Positions 27,595-36,594 of a stretch of DNA of 64,000 bases are shown here, piece after piece. The notes below the pieces were generated by a model. The model had not been told where the DNA came from. It saw nothing but the letters and a program-made list of their open reading frames with translations, and ran no database searches. A program made the translations under genes and the position numbers. The first letter of the stretch is position 1; every line of letters starts with the position of its first letter. The stretch covers positions 1 to 64,000 of the forward strand of contig NZ_JARXWL010000002.1 of NCBI RefSeq assembly GCF_029893325.1. Reading direction: 5' to 3'. This DNA comes from Enterococcus sp. PF1-24 (GTDB taxonomy: Bacteria; Bacillota; Bacilli; Lactobacillales; Enterococcaceae).

Positions 27595-27666
27595 TTAATT
27601 ATACACTTGTTTTAGTTTTTTTATCTATTTTAAAGTAAATATCGATTTCGTTTTTTAAAATCGTTA

Positions 27667-27695
27667 TTGACTTTGATAAAGTGCGTGATTATAAT
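27667..27695 (+). promoter_or_regulatory. Promoter of the NlpC/P60 gene
   Basis: TTGACT (27667-27672), 17-bp spacer and perfect TATAAT (27690-27695), 52 bp before the ATG at 27748. It is divergent from the repressor operon promoter about 70 bp away, so shared control is possible. Confidence 0.8.
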
Positions 27696-27747
27696 TAACT
27701 TACAAATAAAAGATTATATGTTTATAAAAAAACTTGGAGGAATCAAT

Positions 27748-28839
27748 ATGAAAAAATGGAAAAATAAAATGGTTAGACATTTATTAATTGCAGGTCTAAT
27801 TTGTGGTGGAATGGTAAGTTTAAATGGAACAACTGCCTACGGAGAGGAAGTGAGCCAAGAGTTTTCGCTAAGCTCAGAAAAAAGTAGTAATCTTTCATCA
27901 GAAGAGTATGAAAGTGAAAAAGAGAAGGCTTTGGCAGCTGGTTATACAGAGGAACAATTTGAGGCAATAATGAATATTCCTAATTTTGAAGATGAAGAAC
28001 TTATTTCAAGTGAAGCAGCTAACTTGACTGCTGAACAACAAAAAATTTATGATGAGGCTCGTAAGTATATAGGTGTTCCCTATTCATGGGGAGGGAAAGA
28101 TCCTTCGGGGTTTGACTGTTCAGGGCTTGTGCAGTATGTATTTAAGCAAGCTGTCAATATGAATATTGCAGCACCTACGATGAACCAGGAAAAACTTGGA
28201 AAAGAAGTAAGCCTAAATTCTTTAGAAGTGGGAGATCTTTTATTTTGGGGGCCAAGGAGTAATACTACTCATGTAGCTATTTATATGGGAGACAATCAAT
28301 ACATTCACGCTCCGACATTTGGTCAAAATGTGAAAATTGCAAATATTTCAACTTATACTCCGGATTTTGCAAGAAGAGTGCTAAATTTAAATAAGGGTTC
28401 CAAACCTAGTAATACAGGACAAGGTCAAAATGAACGTTTTATTCACCGAATGTACAACTCTAATAATGGAAACCATCATTATACCAGTGATTTAAATGAA
28501 GCGATAAGTTTATACAATGTAGGTTGGAATTATGAAAATAAGGGATGGGTTGCTCCGGCATCAGGAACAACGGTTTATAGACTTTATAATCCTAATAATG
28601 GAAGACATCATTATACGGTTAACAATAATGAAAAAAATAATTTGGTAAATCTTGGTTGGAAAAATGAAGGGTTCGCATGGTATTCAGGAGGAAGTGTGCC
28701 GGTTTATCGTATGTATAATCCACACGCTAGTACTTATTCTGAAAGTCATCACTATACAGTTAATAGCAGTGAACGAGATAATTTAATAAGAGCTGGTTGG
28801 AAAGATGAAGGCGTTGCTTTTTATGCTGTTAAGCAATAA
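27748..28839 (+). CDS. Secreted NlpC/P60 peptidoglycan hydrolase with C-terminal DUF5648-type repeats
   Basis: A 363-residue protein with a signal peptide (KKWKNKMVRHLLIAGLICGG, to about residue 32). The NlpC/P60 domain covers about 95-225 with Cys124 in GFDCSGLVQ and His175 in TTHVAIYMG. Three C-terminal repeats of about 40-45 residues (FIHRMYNSNNGNHHYT, VYRLYNPNNGRHHYT, VYRMYNP...HHYT, each ending GWxxEGxAxY) match DUF5648. The ATG at 27748 follows GGAGG; the frame is open further upstream, but that includes the -35 hexamer. It likely cuts stem peptides in the wall. Confidence 0.9.
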   Translation: MKKWKNKMVRHLLIAGLICGGMVSLNGTTAYGEEVSQEFSLSSEKSSNLSSEEYESEKEKALAAGYTEEQFEAIMNIPNFEDEELISSEAANLTAEQQKIYDEARKYIGVPYSWGGKDPSGFDCSGLVQYVFKQAVNMNIAAPTMNQEKLGKEVSLNSLEVGDLLFWGPRSNTTHVAIYMGDNQYIHAPTFGQNVKIANISTYTPDFARRVLNLNKGSKPSNTGQGQNERFIHRMYNSNNGNHHYTSDLNEAISLYNVGWNYENKGWVAPASGTTVYRLYNPNNGRHHYTVNNNEKNNLVNLGWKNEGFAWYSGGSVPVYRMYNPHASTYSESHHYTVNSSERDNLIRAGWKDEGVAFYAVKQ

Positions 28840-28958
28840 AAAGTAGTCTGGGGATTATCTATGAAAAAACATTTAAAATATTTTTTGTATTTTTAACTTT
28901 TTTACTAATAATCTTATGTTGACAGTGAAAACCTTTCAGAAGATAGATAACATGCATA

Positions 28959-29153
28959 TATAACCCTAATGCTGACGAACGCTTGTTCACGCTTAGTGCT
29001 TATAAGGTAGCTATATGTAAAATTTAGGGTAGAAAAGAAAGAATCGCAGTTTATCGTTTGTATAATTCTAATGTAAAAATATGCTTATTAAATGTGATTG
29101 AGAGAGAGCAACTAGTTAAAGATGGCTGGAAGTATGAAGGAATGCCTTTTTAG
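28959..29153 (+). pseudogene. Remnant of a DUF5648-repeat gene
   Basis: Between two DUF5648 genes the plus strand still reads YNPNADERLFTLSAYKVA at 28959, then stops, and AVYRLYNSN followed by EREQLVKDGWKYEGMPF and a stop at 29151. These are two halves of decayed repeats with a frame break between them and no start or signal peptide. The rest of 28840-29241 holds only the promoter region of the next gene and a small inverted repeat at 29161-29180. Confidence 0.8.
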
Positions 29154-29241
29154 CAAATTAATTAAGTGATTTTGCTTAATAGATTTTGAAAAATGAGCCA
29201 TCTTAAGTATTTTTTACTGATAAAAAAAGGAGTTGATTACA

Positions 29242-30531
29242 ATGAATAAAAAAATATTTATAGGGATGGTAGTATTATTTTCTTTTTGCTTCAATTCAAC
29301 AAGAGCTGAAGCTGATTCTTTGGATACAGTTACAAATACTGGGGAAGAAATTATTTTCCCTGAAAATTCTCTATCTGAAGTTGATTTACCATTTCAAGAG
29401 GGAACTAATGATTTAAGTAATGCTACTACAGTAATAGTAAATGACAATTTACAGCCAGCTTTACCGGATAAAAATGTTCCTGAAGAAGAGCATATAATTG
29501 GTTCAGATAATCGGGTTCGAGTAACGAGTACGACGAAATTCCCAAATTCTGCAGTTGTCCATATTCAAGCAACATTTTCTAATGGTAAAACGTATATAGG
29601 TAGTGGTAATATGATATCTTCTACATCAGTTTTAACTGCTGGACATGTAGTTTACAATAAAGATATGGGATGGGCAGTAAATGTTCAAGTATTTCCTGGT
29701 GTAAATGGAAGTAAAGCGCCATATGGTACAACTTCTGGGAAAAAATTATTATCTGTTAAAGGTTGGACTGAAGAAAATAGTAGTGAATATGATGTTGGTT
29801 TAATTCGTTTAGATAAACCGTTAGGTTATAATACTGGTTGGTTTGGTTTAAGTTCGGTAGTGTCTGTAGGTATGGGAATTACAACAACAGGTTACCCTGG
29901 AGATAAAGCAGCTCAAACCATGTGGACTAATAGTGGAGTAGTGCAATCTTTTACTGAAAATAATGTTTATTACGAATTAGATACAGTAGGTGGTCAAAGT
30001 GGTAGTCCTGTGTATAATGCTAAAAATCAAGTAATTGCTACTCATGCATATGGTGCGAATACAAAGAATTTTGGAACTCGTATGAATAATGTAATCTACA
30101 ATTGGATTCAATCAGATATTAATTCATCTATTGGTGTTTATCGAGTATATAATCCGAATAGTGGTGCACACTTCTTTACTATAAAAGATGCTGAAGTTTT
30201 AGATTTAGAAAAATTAGGTTGGCGTTATGAATGTACAGCTTGGTTTTCACCTTCTATTGGAGACGATGTTCATAGGTTATATAATCCGAGTAATGGTGGA
30301 CATTTCTTCACTAGTAATACTGGTGAAAAAGATAATTTAGTAAAAGCTGGTTGGCGTTATGAAGGTGTTTCTTGGAAATCTAATAGAAGCAAAACAGCAC
30401 CAGTTTACCGAGTGTATAACCCTAATGGCCGTTCTGGATATCAACATCATTATACTTATGATGTGAATGAAAAAAATAACTTAGTTAAGTCAGGTTGGAA
30501 AGATGAAGGCATTGCTTGGTATGGGTTATAA
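29242..30531 (+). CDS. Secreted trypsin-like serine protease (V8/glutamyl endopeptidase type) with DUF5648-type repeats
   Basis: A 429-residue protein with a signal peptide (NKKIFIGMVVLFSFCF, cut near ARAEA-like residues 22-26), a probable pro-region to about 85 and a chymotrypsin-fold domain of about 90-290. The catalytic triad can be read as His135 (TAGHVVY), Asp184 (EYDVGLIRL) and Ser253 (GGQSGSPVY). Three DUF5648-type repeats follow (VYRVYNPNSGAHFFT, VHRLYNPSNGGHFFT, VYRVYNP...HHYT). AAGGAG precedes the ATG at 29242. Such proteases process bacterial or host proteins outside the cell. Confidence 0.9.
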   Translation: MNKKIFIGMVVLFSFCFNSTRAEADSLDTVTNTGEEIIFPENSLSEVDLPFQEGTNDLSNATTVIVNDNLQPALPDKNVPEEEHIIGSDNRVRVTSTTKFPNSAVVHIQATFSNGKTYIGSGNMISSTSVLTAGHVVYNKDMGWAVNVQVFPGVNGSKAPYGTTSGKKLLSVKGWTEENSSEYDVGLIRLDKPLGYNTGWFGLSSVVSVGMGITTTGYPGDKAAQTMWTNSGVVQSFTENNVYYELDTVGGQSGSPVYNAKNQVIATHAYGANTKNFGTRMNNVIYNWIQSDINSSIGVYRVYNPNSGAHFFTIKDAEVLDLEKLGWRYECTAWFSPSIGDDVHRLYNPSNGGHFFTSNTGEKDNLVKAGWRYEGVSWKSNRSKTAPVYRVYNPNGRSGYQHHYTYDVNEKNNLVKSGWKDEGIAWYGL

Positions 30532-30680
30532 AAGGTAGTATTGAGATAGGGTGAATTAAAATAAGTGTTATAATGTTTAGGTACAGATGATGCAAGATAA
30601 ATGGATGTAATACTATTAACACCTTATTCGTGTAAATCCATTAAATATAGCTTTTACCATTTTCAAGAGAGGGTGATTTT

Positions 30681-31514
30681 TTGATTAAGAAAAGTACGAA
30701 AGTCGTTTTAGGTACAGTAGTAACATTTTGTACAGGGCTGTTATTGAGCTTTCCAACGATAAGTCAAGCGAAGGAAGTTGATATTACGCCAGAAATTACT
30801 ATTAGTAATTATCAAGAAGAAGTTGTAGTAGGTTCAACCGGAAAATATTCATACAAAATAAATGATATTCAAGGTGAAGCGGTAACTGGTGAAGTGTTTT
30901 TTAGTAGCGAAGATGCGGAAATTTTCACTATTGATAAATTAGGTAATTGGCAAGGGAAAAAAGCCGGTGAAACAATTTTCACTTATTATGTAAAATTATC
31001 TGAAGCAAGCTTAAAAAAACTAGCAGAAAAGTTTCCAGATGATACTTTAATAACAAAAGAAGTCGCTAAAGGTTTCAGTGTGCAAGTTATTGAAGATAAA
31101 AAAATACCAATTTATCGACTATATAATAAAAATTCTGGTGAACATTTATATACACCGATTGAATCCGAGCGTGATAATTTAAAAAAACTTGGTTGGAAGA
31201 GTGAAGGCGTTGCTTGGTATGCACCACAAGCGAGCAAGAATGCTGCTGTTGCTCGTTTATACAATCCTAACGCTGGTGATCATTTCTATACTTCTGACAG
31301 TAGTGAAATTAATTATTTAGTGTCAGTTGGTTGGTCTAAGGATGCTTTGAGTTTTGCTACAGCTGGCAAAGAAGATTCAGCTGTTTATCGTTTGTATAAT
31401 CCCAATGCACATGCTGGAGCACATCATTATACCTTAAGCACTACTGAGCGGGACCAGCTAATTGCGGTTGGTTGGAAGGATGAAGGTACTGCTTTTAATG
31501 CTTATATAAAATGA
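30681..31514 (+). CDS. Secreted protein with an Ig-like domain and three DUF5648-type repeats
   Basis: A 277-residue TTG-start protein with a signal peptide to about residue 30. Residues 33-140 look like an immunoglobulin-like bacterial domain (VVVGSTGKYSYKINDIQG, ITIF-like GETIFTYYV). Three repeats follow: IYRLYNKNSGEHLYT, VARLYNPNAGDHFYT and VYRLYNPNAHAGAHHYT. No catalytic domain is seen. GAGAGGGTGAT stands before the TTG. The protein may bind the surface or the wall; that is inference. Confidence 0.82.
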   Translation: MIKKSTKVVLGTVVTFCTGLLLSFPTISQAKEVDITPEITISNYQEEVVVGSTGKYSYKINDIQGEAVTGEVFFSSEDAEIFTIDKLGNWQGKKAGETIFTYYVKLSEASLKKLAEKFPDDTLITKEVAKGFSVQVIEDKKIPIYRLYNKNSGEHLYTPIESERDNLKKLGWKSEGVAWYAPQASKNAAVARLYNPNAGDHFYTSDSSEINYLVSVGWSKDALSFATAGKEDSAVYRLYNPNAHAGAHHYTLSTTERDQLIAVGWKDEGTAFNAYIK

Positions 31515-31592
31515 TTGCATGCTAGTAGATATGAATGAAAAATAAAGTTTGTTGGGAAGATGAAAAGACACACAGAGGAGAGCGAGAGCGTT

Positions 31593-32126
31593 ATGAGAAG
31601 AACATTTAAAACATTGAGTGCTTTAGTTGTAGCTGTTGCATCAGTTCTATTTCTCAATAGATCACCAGTGGCAGCGGAAGGCTTTGAACTTCCAGAAAAA
31701 CATGATTATATTGAGCGTTTATACAATCCAAATACTGGTGAACATTTATATACTCCAAGCAGTTTTGAAGCTGCTACTTTACGTAATTTAGGATGGAAAG
31801 GTGAAGGGAACGCATGGGCGATTCCTGATATGAATACTTTAGTTGACGGTAGACCAAATGTTTCTCGTTTATATAATCCCAACACGGGTGATCATCATTA
31901 CACGGCTGATTTAAATGAAGAAAGCTATCTAGTTTCTGTTGGTTGGGAACGCGATTTTATTAGTTTCCCAACGGCTGGCAATGAAGGTGCGCCTGTATAT
32001 CGTTTATACAATCCTAATGTAAAAGTTGGTTCTCATCATTATACTTTAGATTCAAATGAACGAGCACATCTGATTGCGGTTGGTTGGAAAGATGAAGGCG
32101 TTGCTTTCAATGCATATCCACTATAA
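31593..32126 (+). CDS. Secreted protein consisting of DUF5648-type repeats
   Basis: A 177-residue protein with a signal peptide (RRTFKTLSALVVAVASVLFL, cut near AAEG) and then only three repeats (IERLYNPNTGEHLYT, VSRLYNPNTGDHHYT, VYRLYNPNVKVGSHHYT), each ending in a GWxxE or GWKDEG turn. It looks like a shortened duplicate of the previous protein without its Ig-like part. The start is uncertain: 31560 has a GGGAAG directly abutting the ATG, while 31593 has AGGAG 12 bp upstream and a more normal signal peptide. Confidence 0.82.
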   Translation: MRRTFKTLSALVVAVASVLFLNRSPVAAEGFELPEKHDYIERLYNPNTGEHLYTPSSFEAATLRNLGWKGEGNAWAIPDMNTLVDGRPNVSRLYNPNTGDHHYTADLNEESYLVSVGWERDFISFPTAGNEGAPVYRLYNPNVKVGSHHYTLDSNERAHLIAVGWKDEGVAFNAYPL

Positions 32127-32166
32127 ATTTGCTAGCTAGGAAGTAAATCATTTTGTTGGTAATATC

Positions 32167-32210
32167 AAAACAGCCTCTTGTCGTGAATGATAGACAAGAG
32201 GCTGTTTTTT
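32167..32210 (+). terminator. Intrinsic terminator
   Basis: A perfect 16-bp stem (AAAACAGCCTCTTGTC at 32167-32182 with its complement at 32193-32208) and a T-run. It ends the DUF5648 gene series and, with its A-rich left side, may also serve the convergent acyltransferase gene. Confidence 0.88.
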
Positions 32211-32217
32211 ATGATGA

Positions 32218-33216
32218 TTAACTTTTCAACAAATCTAACGGTTTTACTTTTTCAAAAAGCATTAAGCAAATAATCGGAACGATAATCCCTAAGGCTAAGC
32301 GAATCCAACCTAGTAATGGCGTGTTGCTACTATTAGCGATGATTAAGTTGAAAATTTCAATCGGGATAAGATGAACGAAGAAAATGAATTGACCATATTT
32401 TCTTAACGAAGGAAACCACTTCTTTCGTGAAGGAGTAATCATTAACGGAAATCCGACTAACATTAAAGGTAATAGATAGAAAAAGAAATTTTTATCCATG
32501 CCTTGATGATGATAAATGGCTAAACTTTCAATCAAGATTATGACTGGTAAAATAATCACACCAGATAGTAGTTTTGTACGGTTTTCGGCAAATTTATCTT
32601 GGTAGTCAGCAATTAAAAAGCCAATTAAAACAAAAATAGAACTGAAGAAAAGCCCATTGCGAGTCGTTAAAATGATTGAAAAGAGAAAATCTAATATGTT
32701 TTGAATATCAGAGTTAGTAAAAAAAGCTGAATAAGTTTCGACAGCCCCTAAGCTGTATAGAAAACTGAGAAAAATAAAACTTTTGAAGTAACCGAATTTT
32801 TTTACTAATTTAGTAACCAATACGACCGCTAAAAGTAAAGCCGGGAAGTACCATAAATGATAATAAATGCCCGTATACAGTAAGCCAACAAACAGCGCTG
32901 GTAAGTAGAGCAGAGGTTTCAAATTGAAGTTTTGTTGCAAATACTGAAAGCCTAATGGTAAATAAATCACTGACCACAGCAAATAGGTTTTACATATTCT
33001 GATAAACCAATCAGTTTTTCTTTCAGTGGGTTTACTTCTAAAGAAAAAGGCATTATTTACGATGAAAAAAGGTACTGCAATTCGCCCTAAAATATTTTTT
33101 AGGAAAAAATGTAGCTGAGGATTATTAGTTAAGGTACCACTATGAACGGCAACTACTAAAATCGCGCCAATAAATTGAGCGAGATGAAGATATTGATAGT
33201 GACTATTTTTCTTCAT
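32218..33216 (-). CDS. Membrane acyltransferase, acyltransferase-3 family
   Basis: A 332-residue protein with about ten membrane segments. The N-terminal YLHLAQFIGAILVVAVHS holds the catalytic-type histidine pattern of the acyltransferase-3 family, followed by RIAVPFFIVNNAFFF. Members O-acylate surface sugars, teichoic acid or peptidoglycan; the substrate here is unknown. The start at 33216 is set by AGGAGG 5 bp upstream; the longer frame to 33261 has no such site. Confidence 0.85.
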   Translation of the reverse strand: MKKNSHYQYLHLAQFIGAILVVAVHSGTLTNNPQLHFFLKNILGRIAVPFFIVNNAFFFRSKPTERKTDWFIRICKTYLLWSVIYLPLGFQYLQQNFNLKPLLYLPALFVGLLYTGIYYHLWYFPALLLAVVLVTKLVKKFGYFKSFIFLSFLYSLGAVETYSAFFTNSDIQNILDFLFSIILTTRNGLFFSSIFVLIGFLIADYQDKFAENRTKLLSGVIILPVIILIESLAIYHHQGMDKNFFFYLLPLMLVGFPLMITPSRKKWFPSLRKYGQFIFFVHLIPIEIFNLIIANSSNTPLLGWIRLALGIIVPIICLMLFEKVKPLDLLKS

Positions 33217-33326
33217 ACAACCTCCTGAATCACGAGTTTTATTATCTTCAGTATTCATCATAATGCAGGAAAAGTCACGTTAAAAATGCACTTTTTCAAA
33301 ATTCTTCAGAAATAATCTATAAAAAT

Positions 33327-33361
33327 AAACCAGACTTAAGCTTTTACTCTAAGTCTGGTTT
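33327..33361 (-). terminator. Intrinsic terminator of the SIS-protein operon
   Basis: AAACCAGACTTA (33327-33338) and TAAGTCTGGTTT (33350-33361) form a perfect 12-bp stem. On the minus strand it is followed by TATTTTTAT, which fits the end of the operon that stops at 33366. Confidence 0.82.
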
Positions 33362-33365
33362 ATTT

Positions 33366-34460
33366 TTATACGTAATCTTGAACGGTTGTTTTACTTTTTA
33401 CTGATTGTGCAAAATCGGTAAAGATTCGTTGAGTAATATCAATCCCTTTGCCGCGAGAAACATACCAACATAAAACTTGGAAGGGCACGATTAAAAGCAA
33501 AGGGGCTTTTTCATCATCAGCAACTTTCGGCAAAATAAGTTCTCTGTCATTGGTGGCTTGCTCTTTAGTGACCGAAACTAAATAAATATAAGGGGTTACT
33601 TTTTCTTCATATTTTTTTAACAGATAAGCTTTTTCAGTAACGGCGGCGTTAGCCGGCGTATCTAAGAAAAAGAGGCGATAATCTGGTTGCATCTCTAAAT
33701 AAGGACCATGCATAAAAGCCTCTAAATCAATGCCTTGAGAGGGTACGCGAATGGTTTCTGAAAATTTTGTTTCCATTTCCTTAGCGGTACCGAAAGCTGA
33801 GCCGTATGCAATCGACATAAAGCGTTGGCTTTCGCTTAATTCAAGGGCGTTTTTATGGAAAAAAGCTGTTGTTCTTTCAATTGTTTCGTCAATTGCTAAA
33901 ATAATTTTTTCAAATTCGGCTAATTCACTTTGCTCTTGTTCAGATGAAATCAGGCCTTTTTTTACGCCTAAACGTAAACCAAATAGCATTAAAGCTAAAA
34001 CCGTGGCTGAAAATCCTAGTGTTACGTAGCCAACCCGCTCTCTACCACTTAGGATATCAAGGGTAGCGTCAGTGACAGCGGTGATTTCACTATCAGGAAT
34101 ACTTGTGACAGCGATTTTTAAATTATCAGCAGGGAGTGTCTGTAAGGCTTCAATCGTGGCGGTACTTTGGCCGCTTTGTGAAATACCTAATACGATTTGT
34201 TGAGTGGCTTGATGTTTCACGTAATTAAGGTAATTGTAAGGCTCTTGAATGTCAATTTGTAACTGAGCCTTTGATTCAATGTAGTATTTTGCGCTAAGGG
34301 CTGCATTAATACTAGAGCCAGTGGCCAAAACTAACAGCTGTTGGCTTTGGGGCAGATGGTTTAAGACAACATCAATATTTTTGGGATATTGATTTAGCGC
34401 TTTTAATAGAGTAGCTTGTTCTTCTTTAATATAGCTTAACATCGTTGGTTTTTCAGTCAT
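33366..34460 (-). CDS. SIS-domain sugar isomerase/deaminase
   Basis: A 364-residue protein with two sugar-isomerase (SIS) domains: LVLATGSSINAALSAKYYIE with LGISQSGQSTATIEAL at about 44-115, and SIAYGSAFGTAKEMETKFSE at about 215. The FMHGPYLE segment is like the GlmS isomerase half and AgaS/FrlB proteins, but no glutaminase domain is present. It would convert an amino-sugar phosphate or glycated amine phosphate. With the ROK kinase and GH9 hydrolase next door, glucosamine-6-phosphate deaminase or isomerase activity is a fair guess. The gene overlaps the HAD gene by 8 bp. Confidence 0.8.
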   Translation of the reverse strand: MTEKPTMLSYIKEEQATLLKALNQYPKNIDVVLNHLPQSQQLLVLATGSSINAALSAKYYIESKAQLQIDIQEPYNYLNYVKHQATQQIVLGISQSGQSTATIEALQTLPADNLKIAVTSIPDSEITAVTDATLDILSGRERVGYVTLGFSATVLALMLFGLRLGVKKGLISSEQEQSELAEFEKIILAIDETIERTTAFFHKNALELSESQRFMSIAYGSAFGTAKEMETKFSETIRVPSQGIDLEAFMHGPYLEMQPDYRLFFLDTPANAAVTEKAYLLKKYEEKVTPYIYLVSVTKEQATNDRELILPKVADDEKAPLLLIVPFQVLCWYVSRGKGIDITQRIFTDFAQSVKSKTTVQDYV

Positions 34461-35277
34461 TTTTTCTATCCTCCTTAAAAAAATTATTTAGAAAGTGACT
34501 AATGCCACTTTGTGTATTAGGTAAAGTCGTGAAGCGGGTGACTTTTTTCACTTCATCAGGGGCATTTCCCATTGAAACGCTAATCCCGCTGGCTTGAAAC
34601 ATTTCAATATCGTTAACGCCATCACCAAAAGCGATAGTATCTTCTTTTGCGATTTGATAATGTTCTTGGATTTTTTGAATCGCTACCGCTTTACTCATAT
34701 CTTTAGGAATCAATTCCAAGTTGTTAAAATGAGAAGAAGAGACTGTTAAATCACTAATTGTTGATAGTTTTTCTTTAATACCAACGAGATGTTGATAATC
34801 ATCTTCCGAAATAATAATGCCGTTAACAATTTCATCTGCCCATTTTAGTAGCTCATCTTCATTTTTAATATGAACGAGCATGGCTTCTTTACCAGCTAAT
34901 AAGCGAGCTTTTTCTTCAGCGGCAAAATAAGTCGGTAGTTCAGTTGTGAAAAAGGTTTTTTCTAAACCAAAGAAGAATAGCGGGATTTTTTCAGCCACCG
35001 CAATTTTGTAAATCGCTAATAAGGCTTCGTTGCTAATCGTATCAACAAAACGTTTGCCCGCTAGTTCGTAGACGCAGCCGTTTGAAGCGACGACTTTTAC
35101 CTCTGGATGTAATTGCGCAATCACTTCTTTAGCAGCTGAAAATTTCCGTCCAGTTGCTACATAAACTTTTGCGCCTTTTTCAATAGCTGAAGCAATCGCT
35201 TGTTTATCTTCAGTAGAAATTTTTAATGTAGCATCAACTAAGGTGCCATCTATATCCATAAAAATTAATTGACTCAT
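34453..35277 (-). CDS. Cof-type HAD-IIB sugar phosphatase
   Basis: A 274-residue HAD phosphatase: IFMDIDGTLVDATL is motif I, VYVATGRKF motif II and IAFGDGVNDIEMFQ motif IV, with the Cof cap domain between. Such enzymes dephosphorylate sugar phosphates in the cytoplasm. It lies in one operon with the SIS protein and the LacI regulator. Confidence 0.88.
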   Translation of the reverse strand: MSQLIFMDIDGTLVDATLKISTEDKQAIASAIEKGAKVYVATGRKFSAAKEVIAQLHPEVKVVASNGCVYELAGKRFVDTISNEALLAIYKIAVAEKIPLFFFGLEKTFFTTELPTYFAAEEKARLLAGKEAMLVHIKNEDELLKWADEIVNGIIISEDDYQHLVGIKEKLSTISDLTVSSSHFNNLELIPKDMSKAVAIQKIQEHYQIAKEDTIAFGDGVNDIEMFQASGISVSMGNAPDEVKKVTRFTTLPNTQSGISHFLNNFFKEDRKND

Positions 35278-35340
35278 TGTATTGACTACTCCTTATGCGT
35301 ATTAAAGTATTATTTTTTCAAAGAAAATTAATCAGCTCAC

Positions 35341-36396
35341 TTATTTATTGTTATTTACCCCGCATGATTCGCGAATGATGATTTCTGGAACATGGGGTGG
35401 TGTTTGATCAATCGGTTGTTTATCAATTTTCTTCATAAGTAATTGAACAGCTTCTTTACCGATGCGATGATTATTTTGATTAATTGTTGTTAAACGCGGC
35501 ACCGTATACTCACCGTCTAAAAAGGCATCACAACTAACGATAGCCATATCTTCAGGGCAAGTTAAACCAGCATCTTGCAATGCTCGAATCGCACCTAAAG
35601 CCACTTTATCATTAATGGCAATGACTGCTTGGGGTAACTCAGCTTCGGTTAATAATGCTTGCATGCTTTGGTAGCCACTTTTTGCATAAAAATCACTGAG
35701 TTTAATCCAATTTTCGTTGACACTACTGTAAAGTGCGAGCGTTTCTCGATAAGCAACTAAACGTTCTTCTGTGATGGTAATCGCTGGTTCGCCACCGATA
35801 AAGCCGATTTTTCGCTTTCCTAAAGCTAATAAATGTTGCAAAGCCAACTTTGTTCCTTGATTCAAGGCTCTTGGTAAAAAAGTAGCAGTTATATCCGGGT
35901 GGCTTTGACCGACAATAATCATTGGTACTTCTTTATCAATTTTATTTAAAGCAGCAATATATTTTGGGTCAGGATTTTTTTTATCAATTTCCCCACCTAA
36001 AATAATGACGCCGTCAACTTTTTTCTCTAAAATCGTCGCTAAAGTTTGTTGTTCAGCGAAAACTGGGTTGGCAATTTTTAAAGGGCCGGCAGTTAAGGTG
36101 TTAAACATTAATAAAGAATAGCCATTTTCTCTAGAAGCTTCATCAATTTGAGCAACTAAATCAGTGAAATAAGGATTATTAATATCTGATAGCACAACTG
36201 CGATATTTTTTGTTTGGTTAGAAACCATACCACGGGCTAACATACTTGGTTGGAAATTTTCTCGTTCGATAACTTCTTGAACGATCTTTCGTTTTTGAGG
36301 ATTAACGGACGGGTGGTTATTAAGCACGCGAGAAACTGTCGAAACAGAAACGCCGGCTTCTTTGGCAATGTCTTTAATCGTAATTTTTTTCGTCAT
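35341..36396 (-). CDS. LacI-family repressor of the sugar locus
   Basis: A 351-residue LacI/GalR protein. The N-terminal helix-turn-helix reads ITIKDIAKEAGVSVSTVSRVLNNHP-like at residues 3-28 and the hinge helix ends PSMLARGMV. The periplasmic-binding-type core follows. It is divergent from the ROK-GH9-EIIC genes. The 198-bp gap between them holds three palindromes that fit a LacI-family dimer, so it probably controls both directions. Confidence 0.92.
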   Translation of the reverse strand: MTKKITIKDIAKEAGVSVSTVSRVLNNHPSVNPQKRKIVQEVIERENFQPSMLARGMVSNQTKNIAVVLSDINNPYFTDLVAQIDEASRENGYSLLMFNTLTAGPLKIANPVFAEQQTLATILEKKVDGVIILGGEIDKKNPDPKYIAALNKIDKEVPMIIVGQSHPDITATFLPRALNQGTKLALQHLLALGKRKIGFIGGEPAITITEERLVAYRETLALYSSVNENWIKLSDFYAKSGYQSMQALLTEAELPQAVIAINDKVALGAIRALQDAGLTCPEDMAIVSCDAFLDGEYTVPRLTTINQNNHRIGKEAVQLLMKKIDKQPIDQTPPHVPEIIIRESCGVNNNK

Positions 36397-36453
36397 CTTG
36401 AATACCTCCTAATTGATAATAACGGATTCTCACAAAAAAAGCAATAAAAAACA

Positions 36454-36469
36454 GATAACGTTACCAAAT
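36454..36469. promoter_or_regulatory. LacI-family operator, copy 1
   Basis: GATAACGTTACCAAAT, a near-palindrome around AACGTT, 15 bp before the -35 hexamer and about 58 bp from the repressor start codon. Confidence 0.75.
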
Positions 36470-36484
36470 GTCGTTAAAATAGTA

Positions 36485-36513
36485 TTGACAATTTATTTGT
36501 TATGAATTATCCT
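36485..36513 (+). promoter_or_regulatory. Promoter of the ROK-GH9-EIIC genes
   Basis: TTGACA (36485-36490), 17 bp, then TATCCT (36508-36513). Operators lie upstream and downstream, which suits repression by DNA looping or by blocking. Confidence 0.65.
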
Positions 36514-36518
36514 AAGAT

Positions 36519-36532
36519 TGTAACCGGTTTAT
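36519..36532. promoter_or_regulatory. LacI-type palindrome downstream of the promoter
   Basis: TGTAACCGGTTTAT includes the palindrome TAACCGGTTTA, with the central CG of LacI-family operators, just after the -10 element. It is related to but not identical with the flanking GATAACGTTACC copies. Confidence 0.5.
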
Positions 36533-36546
36533 GATTAAAAATATTT

Positions 36547-36562
36547 GATAACGTTACCAAAT
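36547..36562. promoter_or_regulatory. LacI-family operator, copy 2
   Basis: GATAACGTTACCAAAT, identical over 16 bp to copy 1, inside the untranslated leader about 33 bp before the ROK start codon. Confidence 0.75.
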
Positions 36563-36594
36563 CGTGTTGTTTTAAATGGGAGGAATTAGTTATT

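Noticed and set aside
27541-27747. BlaI operator of the TACA-TGTA type
   Set aside because: I searched the divergent gap for this dyad and found no acceptable copy, so the repressor target there is not assigned.
36454-36562. CcpA cre boxes
   Set aside because: GATAACGTTACC resembles a cre site but differs at two conserved places, and three copies belong to one locus with its own LacI-family regulator. A weak CcpA effect cannot be excluded.
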